Shown here piece after piece: positions 14,210 to 25,325 of a stretch of DNA of 37,609 nucleotides (the first letter of the stretch is position 1; each line of letters begins with the position of its first letter). A program made the position numbers and the translations under genes. Source of the DNA: Actinomycetota bacterium. Its GTDB lineage: Bacteria > Actinomycetota > Actinomycetes > Actinomycetales > Kineosporiaceae. Under the pieces are notes generated by a model that was given only the letters and a program-made list of their open reading frames with translations, was not told the DNA's origin and did not search any database. The stretch lies in NCBI GenBank assembly GCA_030837505.1, contig JAUPKJ010000083.1:1-37609 (forward strand). The letters are read 5' to 3'.

Positions 14210-16380
14210 CGACGCAGCGAATTGGCCAGGTCCACGAGACGGATCCTCTCGGCGGGGTCCTCGGTCAGCAGGGCCAGGTCACGGTAGGCGACTTCGACGC
14301 CGTCCCGCAGGGTACGCTCGACCGCGGGGATCCCGGCCAGGCCGATGTCCGGCCGGGGGCCGTCGTCCAGGACCCTGCGGAGCGCTGCGTGCAGGGCCTG
14401 CGCCCGAACTCGCGCCTTTTCCTGCGGTTCCACGGTCACCGACCCTATGCTCTCCAGCGCCTCGGCGATTGCGGCGAGGCCGGGATCGGCGTCCAGGATC
14501 AGGCGGGCGCGCAGCCTCCGGGCGTCCACGAACGACCTGCTGGTGGGGGGCACCCCGTCGAGGGCTGCGAGCGCGGCGCCCAGGTCTTTCCTCTCGGCTC
14601 TGATCCGGGCCAGCCCGAAGGCTGCCGGGGCCCGGTAGTCGGCGTCGGTCCGCGCGCACACCTCGTACATGGCCTCTGCGATCCGGGGTTCCCCGCTGAG
14701 TTCGCAGGCCAGTCCGAGGGCCAGTTTGGGGGCCAGTTCACCGGGGACCTGGCCGTAGACGGCGTTGAAGGAGGCCCGCGCTGACAGGGGGTCGTCCTTG
14801 GCCAGTTCCGACAGGCCGGACAGCCACACGGCGCGCCATTCCCAGGGGTCGTGGGCGATGATCCGGGCGACGGTGTCCTCGGCCTCCTCGAACAGGCCGG
14901 CGTCGAGGGCTGCCCGCGCGAGGGCGAGGAGGACCTCGGGGGTGTCCTGGGGCGCTGCTCGCAGGACGGCGGAGCGGACGGCCGGGTCGGTGACGGACAG
15001 GGAGGACAGCCAGCCGGCCAGGGGGTCGGCCGGGTCGGCCCGCGGGGCGGGCAGGTGGGTCCAGTTCAGGTCCTCGCTGACGACGTCGGGGGGCTCGAAC
15101 AGCACGGAGGGGACCGAGTGGCGTGCGATCTCCTGTTCTGGTCGCAGGTCGCTGACGATCTCCCGCAGGACTCCCAGAAGTTGGACGCGCAGTTCGTCGG
15201 CGGATTGGAACCGATCGGCCGGATCGGGGGCGCAGGCCTTGAGCAGGAGTCTGTGCAGGGAGTCGTGTCGTTCGAACAGTGGGGTCTCGCCGACCGGGGG
15301 CAGGTCGGTGGCGTAGCGGGTCTGGACGTCGGGGAAGTCCGTCGCCAGGACCGCGAGGGTTCGTCCGGCGGTGTACAGGTCGGAGGGGATCGACGTGCCT
15401 TGTCGCCCGACCTCCGGGGCCTGGTACCCGACCGTGCCGTAGACCGGGGACCGGTGGTCCTCCATCCGCCTCACGCCCCCCAGGTCGATCAGTTTGACGG
15501 AGTCCCCGCTCTGGATCATGTTGTCGGGTTTGAGGTCGCAGTACAGCAGTCCGGCGTCGTGCAGGTACTGCAGGGCGGGGAGGATCTCCACGAGGTAGGC
15601 GATGGCCTGGTCGACGGGGATCGGGTCGGGGTCGCCGCCGTGGGCACTTCTCCTGCTGCGCAGCAGGTTCTTCAGCGAGGACCCCCCGACGTACTCCATG
15701 ACGATGTAGCCGGCCCCGTCGTGACGCACGAAGTTGTAGATCTCGACGATGAGCGGGTGCGAGACCTCTGCGAGGAACTTGCGTTCGGCGACGGCGGCGG
15801 AGTATGCCTCCTCGTCCGCGGAGTTCAGCAGACCTTTGAGGACCACCCAACGGTCGGAGACGTTGTGGTCCTTCGCAAGGTAGATCCAGCCGACTCCTCC
15901 GTGGGACAGCGGGCCGACCACCTCGTACTGCCCCGCCACGAGGGTTCCGGGGACGAGTTTGGGGGTGAAGGAGAACGGGGTGCGGCACTGCGGGCAGAAG
16001 CCCTCGGTCCGGCCGGGGCGTGAGTTGCGGGCACGGCCGACGGGCGCGCCGCACGAGGAGCAGTGGCGGCGGTCCTCGGGGACCTCGAGGTTCACAGGAA
16101 GGGCCCTGCGCGGATCGGGCACGGGGACGGTGGGGACGCTGGTCAGGCCGGCTCCCAGGCGGACCCCTCGCAGCCTCGTGGAGGCGCTGCCGGGACGACG
16201 GACGGTACCGCCGGCGCGGGCCGAACCGAGGGGTTTGGAGGGGATGCTCCCGGAGGAGGCCGTGCCGTCCGGCCCGACGTCGACGGGCCTGGTGGGGACG
16301 GGGGTGGTGGGGACAGGCGCGGTGGGGACGGGCCTGTCGGGTAAAGGCGTGGTGGGGACGGGGGGGGTGGGTTCAGTCAT
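14194..16380 (-). CDS. pknG: PknG-type serine/threonine protein kinase with rubredoxin-like and TPR domains
   Basis: A soluble 728-residue kinase. The N-terminus carries PVPT repeats (residues 7-31). A rubredoxin-like metal site follows (CSSCG 107-111, CPQC 129-132). The kinase domain (about 150-410) has Lys182 (VVLKGL), the catalytic YCDLKPDN with Asp282, DLG in place of DFG at 299-301 and APE at 321-323. A TPR-containing C-terminal domain extends to 728. This order and the CDLKP/DLG variants are hallmarks of PknG, which controls glutamate and 2-oxoglutarate metabolism through FHA proteins in mycobacteria and corynebacteria. The ATG has AGGA upstream, 104 nt after glnH. Its stop overlaps the phosphatase gene. 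Confidence 0.96.
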   Translation of the reverse strand: MTEPTPPVPTTPLPDRPVPTAPVPTTPVPTRPVDVGPDGTASSGSIPSKPLGSARAGGTVRRPGSASTRLRGVRLGAGLTSVPTVPVPDPRRALPVNLEVPEDRRHCSSCGAPVGRARNSRPGRTEGFCPQCRTPFSFTPKLVPGTLVAGQYEVVGPLSHGGVGWIYLAKDHNVSDRWVVLKGLLNSADEEAYSAAVAERKFLAEVSHPLIVEIYNFVRHDGAGYIVMEYVGGSSLKNLLRSRRSAHGGDPDPIPVDQAIAYLVEILPALQYLHDAGLLYCDLKPDNMIQSGDSVKLIDLGGVRRMEDHRSPVYGTVGYQAPEVGRQGTSIPSDLYTAGRTLAVLATDFPDVQTRYATDLPPVGETPLFERHDSLHRLLLKACAPDPADRFQSADELRVQLLGVLREIVSDLRPEQEIARHSVPSVLFEPPDVVSEDLNWTHLPAPRADPADPLAGWLSSLSVTDPAVRSAVLRAAPQDTPEVLLALARAALDAGLFEEAEDTVARIIAHDPWEWRAVWLSGLSELAKDDPLSARASFNAVYGQVPGELAPKLALGLACELSGEPRIAEAMYEVCARTDADYRAPAAFGLARIRAERKDLGAALAALDGVPPTSRSFVDARRLRARLILDADPGLAAIAEALESIGSVTVEPQEKARVRAQALHAALRRVLDDGPRPDIGLAGIPAVERTLRDGVEVAYRDLALLTEDPAERIRLVDLANSLRRWTAL

Positions 16381-16484
16381 GTCCTGGCTCCTGCCGTGGG
16401 ACGCCGTCCGGCCGGTCCGGGTCCGTGCGCAGCCGGCTGTGGGCCGGGTCGTCCGTGGGTCCCCTGGTGTTCGAGGCTTTCACG

Positions 16485-17525
16485 TCATCGTCCGTACAGC
16501 GGTTGAGGCGGGGTCGGGGTCCCCGTGGTCCCGCCCGCTCCGGCGGTGTTCAGCCGGTCGCCGATCCAACGCCGGTAGGAGGCCTTCCAGGTACCGTCCT
16601 CGCGCACCTGTTCGAGGACGGCGTTGACGAAGCCGACGAGGTCCTTCTGCTTGGCGGACATCCCGAGGGCGTAAGGTTCTTCGGTCATCTTCGGACCGAT
16701 CACGACGGCGTGGGGGTCCTGGGCCACGAACCCGGCGAGCACGGTGTCGTCGCTGGTCACTCCGTCGACCTTGCCCTGCTGGAAGAGCGCGAGGCAATCG
16801 CTCAGATGAGCCACTTGCACGACTTCGATCCGGGGATGGGCGCCCAGGGTCTTCAGGCTCGTGGAGGTCCGGGTCACGCACACCTTCTGTCCTGCCATCT
16901 GTGACAGGTTCTTCACGGTCGAGCCCTTGGCCACGAGGACCCGCTGTCCGGCCTCGAAGTACACCGAGGAGAAACTGATCTGTCTCCAGCGTTCGCAGGT
17001 CGCCGTGAGGGTGGCTGCGACGATGTCGACCTCGCCGGACTTCAGCACCGGGATCCTCTCGTCCGAGGGGAGCACCCGGTACTGGATCGCCCGACCGTCG
17101 CCGAAGATCGCTCGGGAGACGGCCTTGAGCAGGTCGACGTCGAACCCCTCGATCTGCCCGCTGATCGGGTTGCGGTAGCCGAAGAGCAGGGTGTCGGCCG
17201 AGACGCCGGCCACGAGCCGTCCCCGGCGCTGGATCTGTTCCATGGTGCTGCCCCGGGGCATCTTCCCGGGGGCCGGCAGGGCCCCGGGGCCGGGGGCGTA
17301 GGAGGCCCTCGGAGAGCCGCAGCGGGTGTCGAGGGTGGGCTGCGCCGTGGTCGAGGTCGGTTCCGGAGCCGTCCCGGACGAGGGGGCCGGTCGGGCGGTG
17401 GACTGTTGTCCTGTCCCGGTGGTCTGCCGGGGAGCGCTCTCGCAGCCGGTCAGACCGCCGGACAGCAGCACGGCTCCGGCGACGGACGTCACCAGGGCTG
17501 CCCGCAGGGGGAAGAACTGTCTCAT
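16485..17525 (-). CDS. glnH: GlnH-like amino-acid-binding lipoprotein of the PknG module
   Basis: 346 residues. The signal peptide ends in the lipobox LTGC with Cys28 as lipidation site. A solute-binding family 3 domain runs from about 80 to 330: PRGSTMEQIQRRGRLVAGV, GFDVDLLKAV, LPSDERIPVLKSGEVDIVAATLT and GVTSDDTVLAGF. In mycobacteria GlnH binds Asp, Glu or related acids outside the cell and signals through GlnX to PknG. No ABC permease or ATPase lies nearby, which supports a sensing rather than transport role. The ATG at 17525 overlaps the stop of the upstream membrane gene (ATGA) and has GGAGGAG upstream. An in-frame ATG at 17558 lacks the right spacing to the signal peptide. Confidence 0.92.
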   Translation of the reverse strand: MRQFFPLRAALVTSVAGAVLLSGGLTGCESAPRQTTGTGQQSTARPAPSSGTAPEPTSTTAQPTLDTRCGSPRASYAPGPGALPAPGKMPRGSTMEQIQRRGRLVAGVSADTLLFGYRNPISGQIEGFDVDLLKAVSRAIFGDGRAIQYRVLPSDERIPVLKSGEVDIVAATLTATCERWRQISFSSVYFEAGQRVLVAKGSTVKNLSQMAGQKVCVTRTSTSLKTLGAHPRIEVVQVAHLSDCLALFQQGKVDGVTSDDTVLAGFVAQDPHAVVIGPKMTEEPYALGMSAKQKDLVGFVNAVLEQVREDGTWKASYRRWIGDRLNTAGAGGTTGTPTPPQPLYGR

Positions 17526-18769
17526 CGGTACTCCTCCCGACGCAGCGAGAACCCCCACCAGGCGAACCCACCCGCGAGGATCCCCGACAGGAGGACCCCG
17601 GCCCCCGCGAGATCCAGCCCGGATTCGGCGTCCCGGAACTGCGAGGACATCCGCGCCGACTCACCGGACAGCTCGGACCCGACGCTCTGCGAAAAACGGA
17701 GGAAGGCCGACTCGGCCCCGGTGCTCGAATCCGTGGCGGCCAGTTCGACCGCGGCGTCCCAGTCCCCGGCCCGGTCCAAGGTCCGGATGCGTTCGTGGAC
17801 GGCGAGCCACTCGGCCACAGGATCGGCGTCGGACAGTGTCCCGGCCCGGTTCGCCTCGGTCAGGGACTGCTCGATCTGATCCATCCGCTGGTCGAAACGG
17901 GATTCGTCCTCGTCCGCGCCGCCCCTGGCAATGAGGATCAGACTTTCCAGGGCCTTGGCGTCGAAACCCGCGACCCTTGCCCGCGAGAGCGCGATGGTCG
18001 CGGAATAGGAGCCCTCGTGCAGGTCGTCCAGCTTCTGCTGGGCCAGCGTCATCATGGCGGTCCCTCCCCCGAGGGCCGTGAGGACGCCCAGGGTCGCCAC
18101 CAGCATCGGCAGGTTCAGGACCCGGTGGCTGCTGCGGGCCAGACGCCACTGGAAACAGAGGAGGACCCCCAGGGCCGTCAGCCCGAACAGGAGGAACAAC
18201 CGGCTCGACCACCGGGCCTGTTCGAAGGAGTCGTCGCTGCGCCCCGTCTCGGACGCGGCCAGCGCCTCCAGCTCCGGGGCAATCCCCTTGCGCAGGTGTT
18301 CGGAGGCCTGGCGCAGGTAGGCGGACGCGACGGGGAAGCCCTGCCGGTTGTTGGCCCGGGCGGTCGCGCTCGCCTCCGTGTAGAGCGTGAGCGAGGCGTT
18401 GACCTCTGCCAGCCGTTCACGGGCCGCGGCGTCGTTCCCGCAGGCCTCCACGAGGCCTCGGGAGAGGTCTGACAGGGCAGCGTCGTGGTCCGCCCGCTGC
18501 CCGACGGGTTCGAGCCCACCGCGCAGGTAGGTGTTGGTGGAACGAGCGTCGGCCTGGAGCACCTGGGTCAGGATCTCCTGGAACCCCACGGCCTGTTCGG
18601 TCTGGTGGTGTGCTTCGGCCTGGGCCTGGGACCGGACCTGGAAGGAGAGGAACCCGGCCCCGCCGAAGAACAGAGCCGTCACCGCACAGAGCACGGCGCC
18701 GGTGCGCAGCCGCCCCGGGGTGCTGGACAAGTACGTCCGCATCCACGAAGCGGTGGACGCTCGTCTCAA
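17522..18769 (-). CDS. glnX: GlnX-like four-helix membrane protein of the PknG module
   Basis: 415 residues from TTG 18769. Predicted helices lie at about 22-43, 187-210, 217-243 and 383-408. They frame two extracytoplasmic, mostly helical domains (44-186 and 244-382), rich in Ala, Glu and Arg like sensor domains of chemoreceptors. In mycobacteria GlnX is the membrane link between extracellular GlnH and cytoplasmic PknG. The TTG has GAGGGG seven nt upstream. An in-frame ATG at 18742 has no ribosome site. It is first in the module and ends in an ATGA overlap with glnH. Assignment is by topology and context, since the sequence of this family is poorly conserved. Confidence 0.85.
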   Translation of the reverse strand: MRRASTASWMRTYLSSTPGRLRTGAVLCAVTALFFGGAGFLSFQVRSQAQAEAHHQTEQAVGFQEILTQVLQADARSTNTYLRGGLEPVGQRADHDAALSDLSRGLVEACGNDAAARERLAEVNASLTLYTEASATARANNRQGFPVASAYLRQASEHLRKGIAPELEALAASETGRSDDSFEQARWSSRLFLLFGLTALGVLLCFQWRLARSSHRVLNLPMLVATLGVLTALGGGTAMMTLAQQKLDDLHEGSYSATIALSRARVAGFDAKALESLILIARGGADEDESRFDQRMDQIEQSLTEANRAGTLSDADPVAEWLAVHERIRTLDRAGDWDAAVELAATDSSTGAESAFLRFSQSVGSELSGESARMSSQFRDAESGLDLAGAGVLLSGILAGGFAWWGFSLRREEYR

Positions 18770-18985
18770 CTCGAATCCCCTCGTTGCCTGTTCTCGCCCC
18801 GCTTCGGCTTACCACGTCCCGGCCGTCCCGCCCGCGTTCCGCCCTCTGGTTCCCACAGGTCCTCCGCGGCCGGTCGAAGGCACCTCTCACGGGAACGGGT
18901 CTGCCCGGGACGGCGTTCTCCCCGAAGGGTAGAGGGTGCTGTCGGCCGTCGGAGGGAACCCGCCGACAATGTACGCGCCCGCCGG

Positions 18986-19008
18986 GCCCCTGCGACCGGC
19001 GCAGGGGC
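18986..19008. terminator. Terminator hairpin after DUF3017
   Basis: GCCCCTGCG (18986-18994) and its complement (19000-19008) make a 9-bp stem with a 5-nt loop, 6 nt past the DUF3017 stop on the minus strand. It separates the pur unit from the PknG module. The rest of 18770-18985 shows no gene and no clear promoter for the module. Confidence 0.65.
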
Positions 19009-19013
19009 ACACC

Positions 19014-19289
19014 TCAGCCCGGGACGACCGTTGCGGTGACGGCCAGCGCCACGGCCAGTCCCGCAGAGGTGATGACATCGATCTGCCGTGAGCGCACGAG
19101 CATTCCCAGGCAGTACTTCGCGGGCAGGGTCGCCCGGAGGAAGGCTGCCAGGGCGAGGGCGACGGCCAGCAGATAGCCCCCGAGGCGGAAGTCGATCAGT
19201 ACGGTGACGAGCATCGACAGGACCACCACGCCCAGGACGACGACGAACCCCGTCCGCCGCGCCGGCGGTACCTCCCAGCGGATCCTCAT
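19014..19289 (-). CDS. DUF3017 small membrane protein
   Basis: 91 residues with three hydrophobic segments (about 14-36, 40-58 and 68-90): [28 protein letters not shown] and [17 protein letters not shown]. The N-terminus [14 protein letters not shown] is polar. The DUF3017 family is found in actinobacteria, typically directly behind purH as here, and has no established function. The ATG at 19289 has GGGAGGGAC upstream and follows the purH stop by 77 nt. Confidence 0.85.
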   Translation of the reverse strand: MRIRWEVPPARRTGFVVVLGVVVLSMLVTVLIDFRLGGYLLAVALALAAFLRATLPAKYCLGMLVRSRQIDVITSAGLAVALAVTATVVPG

Positions 19290-19366
19290 GTCCCTCCCTG
19301 CTGCAGGACGGTGTGCCCGTGCCGGTGCTCCGACAGGAGACGGAAACGGCCGGCCGGGGAACTGCG

Positions 19367-21033
<1,667 letters not shown>

Positions 21034-21037
<4 letters not shown>

Positions 21038-21708
21038 CCTTCGTTCCTCCCTGCCGGCCCGGAGGTTCCCGGCTCGACTGTCCCCATCCGGACCGTGCGG
21101 CCGGTGACCGACCATCCGTCCTTCGCCATTCTGGTCACCACGTCGACCAGCAGCTCGCGTTCCCTCACCTTGATTCGTTCGTGGAGCGTCTCCTCGTCGT
21201 CCGAGTCGTCGATCTCGACCGGGACCTGCGCGACCACCGGACCGTCGTCCACCCCGTCCGAGACGAGGATGATCGAACAGCCGGTGACCTTGACGCCGTA
21301 GGCCAGGGCGTCCCGGACCCCGTGGGCGCCGGGGAAGGCCGGCAGCAGCGCCGGGTGGGAATTGATGGTGCGCCCGCCGAAGCGGCGCAGGAAGGGCCCG
21401 CCGAGCAGGCGCATGAATCCAGCGCAGACGACCAGGTCCGGGGAGAAGACCTCCGTCGCCCTGGCCACGGCCTCGTCCCAGGCGGGACGGTCGGGGAAGT
21501 CGGCAGGGCGCACGGTCGCCGTGGGCACGCCGGCGCTCCGGGCCCGCTCCAGACCGAAGGCCCCGGGAGTGTCGCTGATCACCCCGCACACCCGGTACGG
21601 GGCACGGCCGCCGACGGCGGCGTCCAGGAGGGACTGCAGGAGGGTCCCGGACCCCGACACCAGGACGGCGACCCTGAGGGCAGCGACCTCAGGAGGGTTC
21701 TCGCTCAC
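21034..21708 (-). CDS. purN: Phosphoribosylglycinamide formyltransferase
   Basis: Transfers the formyl group of 10-formyl-THF to GAR in purine synthesis. 224 residues from GTG 21708. The phosphate-binding [14 protein letters not shown] is at 15-28. The active site is Asn116 and His118 ([17 protein letters not shown]) with Asp154 (DGVDDGP), and VCAGFMRLL precedes it. The C-terminus is family-like ([12 protein letters not shown]). There is no ribosome site. A TATGGT box lies 8 nt before the GTG, so the mRNA is probably leaderless. It is coupled to purH by an ATGA overlap. Confidence 0.95.
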
Positions 21709-21716
21709 GATCCGAG

Positions 21717-21722
21717 ACCATA
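21717..21722 (-). promoter_or_regulatory. -10 element for leaderless purN-purH-DUF3017
   Basis: TATGGT on the minus strand, 8 nt before the purN GTG. It marks the likely start of the purN-purH-DUF3017 transcript. Confidence 0.5.
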
Positions 21723-21755
21723 TCCGCCTCGGGGAGGCGGTGCGCAGGCCGGCTC

Positions 21756-21803
21756 TGCACGGTGCTCCCGGCGGTGCCCTGCGGGGTGCTCCCGATGGTG
21801 CCC
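21756..21803. repeat. 24-bp tandem repeat after the DUF6350 stop
   Basis: Units 21756-21779 and 21780-21803 match at 20 of 24 positions (core ggtgctcccg). They begin 11 nt after the DUF6350 stop codon in the direction of transcription. Confidence 0.75.
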
Positions 21804-21814
21804 GACCCGGACCG

Positions 21815-23104
21815 TCACCGACGTCCTCGGCCGGAGTATTCCCTGATGAGCCGGGGCAGGCCGCGTTGAAGGAGCACGTAGGCGACGGCCCCCGCCGCGA
21901 CCTCCAGGGCGCACAGCCGACCCACGGGCCACCACGACGGTCCCAGGTGAGCCATGCGCCCCGGCCCGGCCGGACCCGAGGACCACCAGCACAGCAGGCC
22001 CAGCGCCGTACCGGTGAGCAGGCCGCTGCCCGCGGCGTCCAGGGCCACCCTCCACCACCGCCACCGGTGGCTGCGGCGCAGCAGCACAGCTCCCGCGACG
22101 ACGCCGGCCAGCACCGGCACGATCGACAGGGCCCAGGCCCACAGCGGCGGCTCTCCCTGGGGCGGAAGGGCCCCGAGCACGGGCAAGGACGGCAGGGGCC
22201 CGAGTTCAACGCTCCGCAGCCCCACGTGGGTCCCGCCGCCCACGGCGAAACCGGGTCCGACGAGGGCTGCCATCGCCCAGATAACGAGGTTCGGCAACAG
22301 GGCGAGCTGGGCGAGGACCAGAACGGCCCCGCCCACCGCTCCCGGACGCAGCGCGCGGTGCACGTCCAGGACCCGGTCCCCCTCCAGCACGAGCATCAGC
22401 GCGATCAGCAGCGCCCCCGCTGCCGCCTGCACCGCGAGGGCAGCGACCATCGGGCGGATCCACCGTCGCAGCCAGCTGGGCAGCAGCCTTCGAACCAGCG
22501 TCGAGATCCCCCGGACCGGTCCGCCCCACCGGTGGGCCGCGACCCCGGCCGGGGCGCCCGTGCCGCAGACGATGCCGGCGCCGACGATGGCCTGCGCCGA
22601 GATCGGCCGGACGCCCGACATCGACGCGATGAGACTCACGAGCCCGGCGATGAGGGCGTAACAGGAGATCAGGGCGAAGACCGCGCGCAGCGGTGGCAGC
22701 CTGGGCACGGCCCGGCCGCGCCCAGAAGCGATCAGATCGGCCCGGGGATCCAGGGCCCTGGCCAGGCGGCGACCCGCGAACCAGCACGACACGAACGGGA
22801 TCACGGCTGCGCCCAGGGGGACCAGCCCCACGTGCCCTCCGGGGACGGCGATCCCCCCGTGCTGGATCAGCAGCCAGAGGGAGCCGCCCACTCTGGCGGC
22901 CTGGGACCAGTCCGTCTGCGGTCCGGGGGCGACCAGCCAGGCGAGCACGACCGGGACCATGACGGCGACGAGCGAGGCCACTGCAGCCTGCAGGGCACTG
23001 GAGGCCGCGGCCCGGGCGATCGAGGGCGGTGCCTGTCGGACGGGAACGCGCCCGTCGGAGGTCCGGCTCCGGCGGGCGGGCCGACGCGTCGTCACGCTCA
23101 TCAT
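21815..23104 (-). CDS. DUF6350 polytopic membrane protein
   Basis: 429 residues with about ten hydrophobic segments and a basic N-terminal tail (MMSVTTRRPARRSR). Conserved-looking parts are HGGIAVPGGHVGLVPLGAAVIPF in the first third, a central PNLVIWAMAALVGPGFAVGGG, and ending LLQRGLPRLIREYSGRGRR. This matches the actinobacterial DUF6350 family, which usually lies between sucCD and purNH and has been likened to cell-division-associated membrane proteins; no function is proven. The start pair ATG 23104/23101 has only a weak upstream GATGGA. The gap to sucD is 119 nt and shows no clear terminator, so readthrough from sucCD is possible. Confidence 0.8.
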   Translation of the reverse strand: MMSVTTRRPARRSRTSDGRVPVRQAPPSIARAAASSALQAAVASLVAVMVPVVLAWLVAPGPQTDWSQAARVGGSLWLLIQHGGIAVPGGHVGLVPLGAAVIPFVSCWFAGRRLARALDPRADLIASGRGRAVPRLPPLRAVFALISCYALIAGLVSLIASMSGVRPISAQAIVGAGIVCGTGAPAGVAAHRWGGPVRGISTLVRRLLPSWLRRWIRPMVAALAVQAAAGALLIALMLVLEGDRVLDVHRALRPGAVGGAVLVLAQLALLPNLVIWAMAALVGPGFAVGGGTHVGLRSVELGPLPSLPVLGALPPQGEPPLWAWALSIVPVLAGVVAGAVLLRRSHRWRWWRVALDAAGSGLLTGTALGLLCWWSSGPAGPGRMAHLGPSWWPVGRLCALEVAAGAVAYVLLQRGLPRLIREYSGRGRR

Positions 23105-23223
23105 CGTCCATCGTGACCCATGGGTCGTCCGAGCACGCACGGGACTCGCCGAACCGGGTAAGAGTGACCGGCAATAGGGGTCTCCGGCTCGCGACGACCG
23201 GGGGGCGGGACGGACCACGGCCC

Positions 23224-24135
23224 TCAGGAGACGGGCCGGTCCTCCTCGGCGGGCTGTCCCAGGGATCGGCGCATCAGCACCGATGTCTCGTACGGGGTGC
23301 TGCCGACCAGGACCCCGACGTCCTGGAAGGCCCGCATCTTGGCCGCAGCGGTGCCGGAGGACCCGGAGACGATCGCTCCGGCGTGGCCCATCGTCCGGCC
23401 CTCGGGGGCCGTGAACCCCGCGACGTAGGCGACGACGGGTTTGGTGACGTGGTCGCGGATGTGGGCCGCCGCCCGTTCCTCCGCGTCGCCCCCGATCTCC
23501 CCGATGAGGCAGATCGCCTCGGTCTGCGGGTCCTGCTCGAAGGCCTCCAGGCAATCGATGTGGGACGTGCCCACGACAGGGTCACCGCCGATGCCGACAC
23601 AGGTGGAGAAGCCGATGTCCCTCAACTCGAACATCAGTTGGTAGGTCAGGGTGCCGGACTTGCTGACCAGTCCGATCCGGCCGGACCTCGCGATCGAGGA
23701 GGGGATGATCCCGACGTTGGAACCGTCCGGGGTTATGAGTCCCGGACAGTTCGGGCCGATGACCCGGGTGGTCCCCGAGCCCTTGGCCCTGGCGACGAAC
23801 TCGACGGTGTCGCGTACCGGGATGCCCTCGGTGATCACCACGACGAGCCGGACACCGGCGTCGATCGCCTGGAGAGCGGCGTCCTTGGCCCGGGAGGCCG
23901 GCACGAACAGGCACGAGACGTCGGCTCCCGTGGCCTCGACGGCCTCCTGGACGGTGTCGAAGACCGGTCGGGGATCGGTGCCCTCGAACTCCTGGGTCCG
24001 ACCGCCCTTGCCGGGGGTGACGCCGGCCACGACGTTCGTCCCTGAGTCGATCATCAGCTGAGAATGTTTGCGGCCCTCCGATCCGGTCATGCCCTGCACG
24101 AGGATCCGGCTGTCGGCCGAGAGAAAAATCGACAT
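23224..24135 (-). CDS. sucD: Succinyl-CoA synthetase, alpha subunit
   Basis: 303 residues; partner of SucC in interconverting succinyl-CoA and succinate with ATP or GTP formation in the TCA cycle. The CoA-binding N-terminus reads [24 protein letters not shown] is at 125-134 and SKSGTLTYQ at 158-166. The phosphorylated His251 lies in [16 protein letters not shown]. The ATG at 24135 follows the sucC stop by two bases, with GGAAAGGA inside the sucC end as ribosome site. Confidence 0.97.
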   Translation of the reverse strand: MSIFLSADSRILVQGMTGSEGRKHSQLMIDSGTNVVAGVTPGKGGRTQEFEGTDPRPVFDTVQEAVEATGADVSCLFVPASRAKDAALQAIDAGVRLVVVITEGIPVRDTVEFVARAKGSGTTRVIGPNCPGLITPDGSNVGIIPSSIARSGRIGLVSKSGTLTYQLMFELRDIGFSTCVGIGGDPVVGTSHIDCLEAFEQDPQTEAICLIGEIGGDAEERAAAHIRDHVTKPVVAYVAGFTAPEGRTMGHAGAIVSGSSGTAAAKMRAFQDVGVLVGSTPYETSVLMRRSLGQPAEEDRPVS

Positions 24136-24137
24136 TG

Positions 24138-25325
24138 TCAGTCCTTTCCTACCCGGTCCGCTGCCAGTTCTGCGGCCCTGCCGGCGGCGCCGTCCATGGT
24201 CCGGACGAGTTCGACCCCTGGCAGCCCGGCCGAGCGCAGGATCTCCTGCCCCGCTGCGGCGTTGTTCCCGTCCAGGCGGACGACCAGCGGCAGACTCACG
24301 GGTTCCCCCGAGTCCCGCAACGCCTCGAAGGCCTGGACGATCCCGCGGGCGACGACGTCGCAGGCCGTGATCCCACCGAAGACGTTGACGAACACGGAAC
24401 GCACCTGGGGGTCCGCCAGGACGATCCGCAGACCGTCCGCCATGACCTGCGCGCTCGCGCCACCGCCGATGTCCAGGAAGTTGGCCGGACGGACCCCGCA
24501 GAACTCCTCGCCCGCGCGGGCCACGACGTCGAGGGTGCTCATGACCAGCCCTGCGCCGTTGCCGATGACGCCGACCTGCCCCTCGAGCCTGACGTAGTTC
24601 AGTCCCAGCTCGTGGGCCCGGCGTTCCCACGGGTCCTGGGTCCACGACTCCGCGAGCGCAGCGTGCTCGGGATGCCGGAACCGGGCGTTGTCGTCGAGGG
24701 TGACCTTGCCGTCCAGGGCGATCACTTCGCCCTGGACGGTCAGCACCAGGGGGTTGACCTCCACGAGGGTGGCGTCCTGTGCCACGAACAGCTCCCACAG
24801 CCGGGTCAGGACCAGGGCGATCTGCTCGGGGTGCTCTGTGAAGCCTGCGCGGTCCACGAGTTCCCGGGCGACCTGTGCGTCCAGGCCGCGCACCGGGTCC
24901 AGGGGAACCCTGACGAGGGCCTGAGGACGTTCGACGGCCAGTTGCTCGATCTCGACACCGCCTTCCCGGGAGACCAGGGCGAGGTAGCCGCCGGTGGTGC
25001 GGTCCAGCAGGATCGCCGCGTAGTACTCCTGGGCGATCGACGCTCCGCGGGCGACCATGACCCGGTGGACGGTGTGGCCCTTGATGTCCATCCCCAGGAT
25101 CCCGGCGGCGGCGCTGCCCGCCTGCTGGGGGTCGTGCGCGAGTCGGATGCCGCCGGCTTTGCCCCGGCCTCCGGTCTTGACCTGGGCCTTGACCACGACG
25201 GTTCCGCCGCCCAGATGCTGCGCCGCCCGGACGGCCCCGTCCGGATCGCTCGCCACCTGTGCGGGGAGCACCGGCACACCGTGCGCGGCGAACAGATCTC
25301 GTGCCTGGTACTCGAAGAGGTCCAC
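24138..25325 (-). CDS. sucC: Succinyl-CoA synthetase, beta subunit
   Basis: 395 residues with an N-terminal ATP-grasp domain ([35 protein letters not shown]) and a C-terminal CoA-ligase domain containing [19 protein letters not shown] and [20 protein letters not shown] carries metal ligands. The start GTG at 25325 has GAGGAC upstream. A TAGGCT box at 25488-25483 would give a leader of about 150 nt. It is first in a unit with sucD. Confidence 0.97.
   Translation of the reverse strand: MDLFEYQARDLFAAHGVPVLPAQVASDPDGAVRAAQHLGGGTVVVKAQVKTGGRGKAGGIRLAHDPQQAGSAAAGILGMDIKGHTVHRVMVARGASIAQEYYAAILLDRTTGGYLALVSREGGVEIEQLAVERPQALVRVPLDPVRGLDAQVARELVDRAGFTEHPEQIALVLTRLWELFVAQDATLVEVNPLVLTVQGEVIALDGKVTLDDNARFRHPEHAALAESWTQDPWERRAHELGLNYVRLEGQVGVIGNGAGLVMSTLDVVARAGEEFCGVRPANFLDIGGGASAQVMADGLRIVLADPQVRSVFVNVFGGITACDVVARGIVQAFEALRDSGEPVSLPLVVRLDGNNAAAGQEILRSAGLPGVELVRTMDGAAGRAAELAADRVGKD

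Noticed and set aside
12611-14603. Long plus-strand frames across the phosphatase gene
   Set aside because: Products are Gly/Ser/Arg-rich and mirror the Pro/Glu-rich linker of the PP2C protein on the other strand.
16485-17525. GlnH-like protein as part of an ABC amino-acid transporter
   Set aside because: No permease or ATPase gene is near, and the surrounding GlnX-like and PknG genes define the sensing module.
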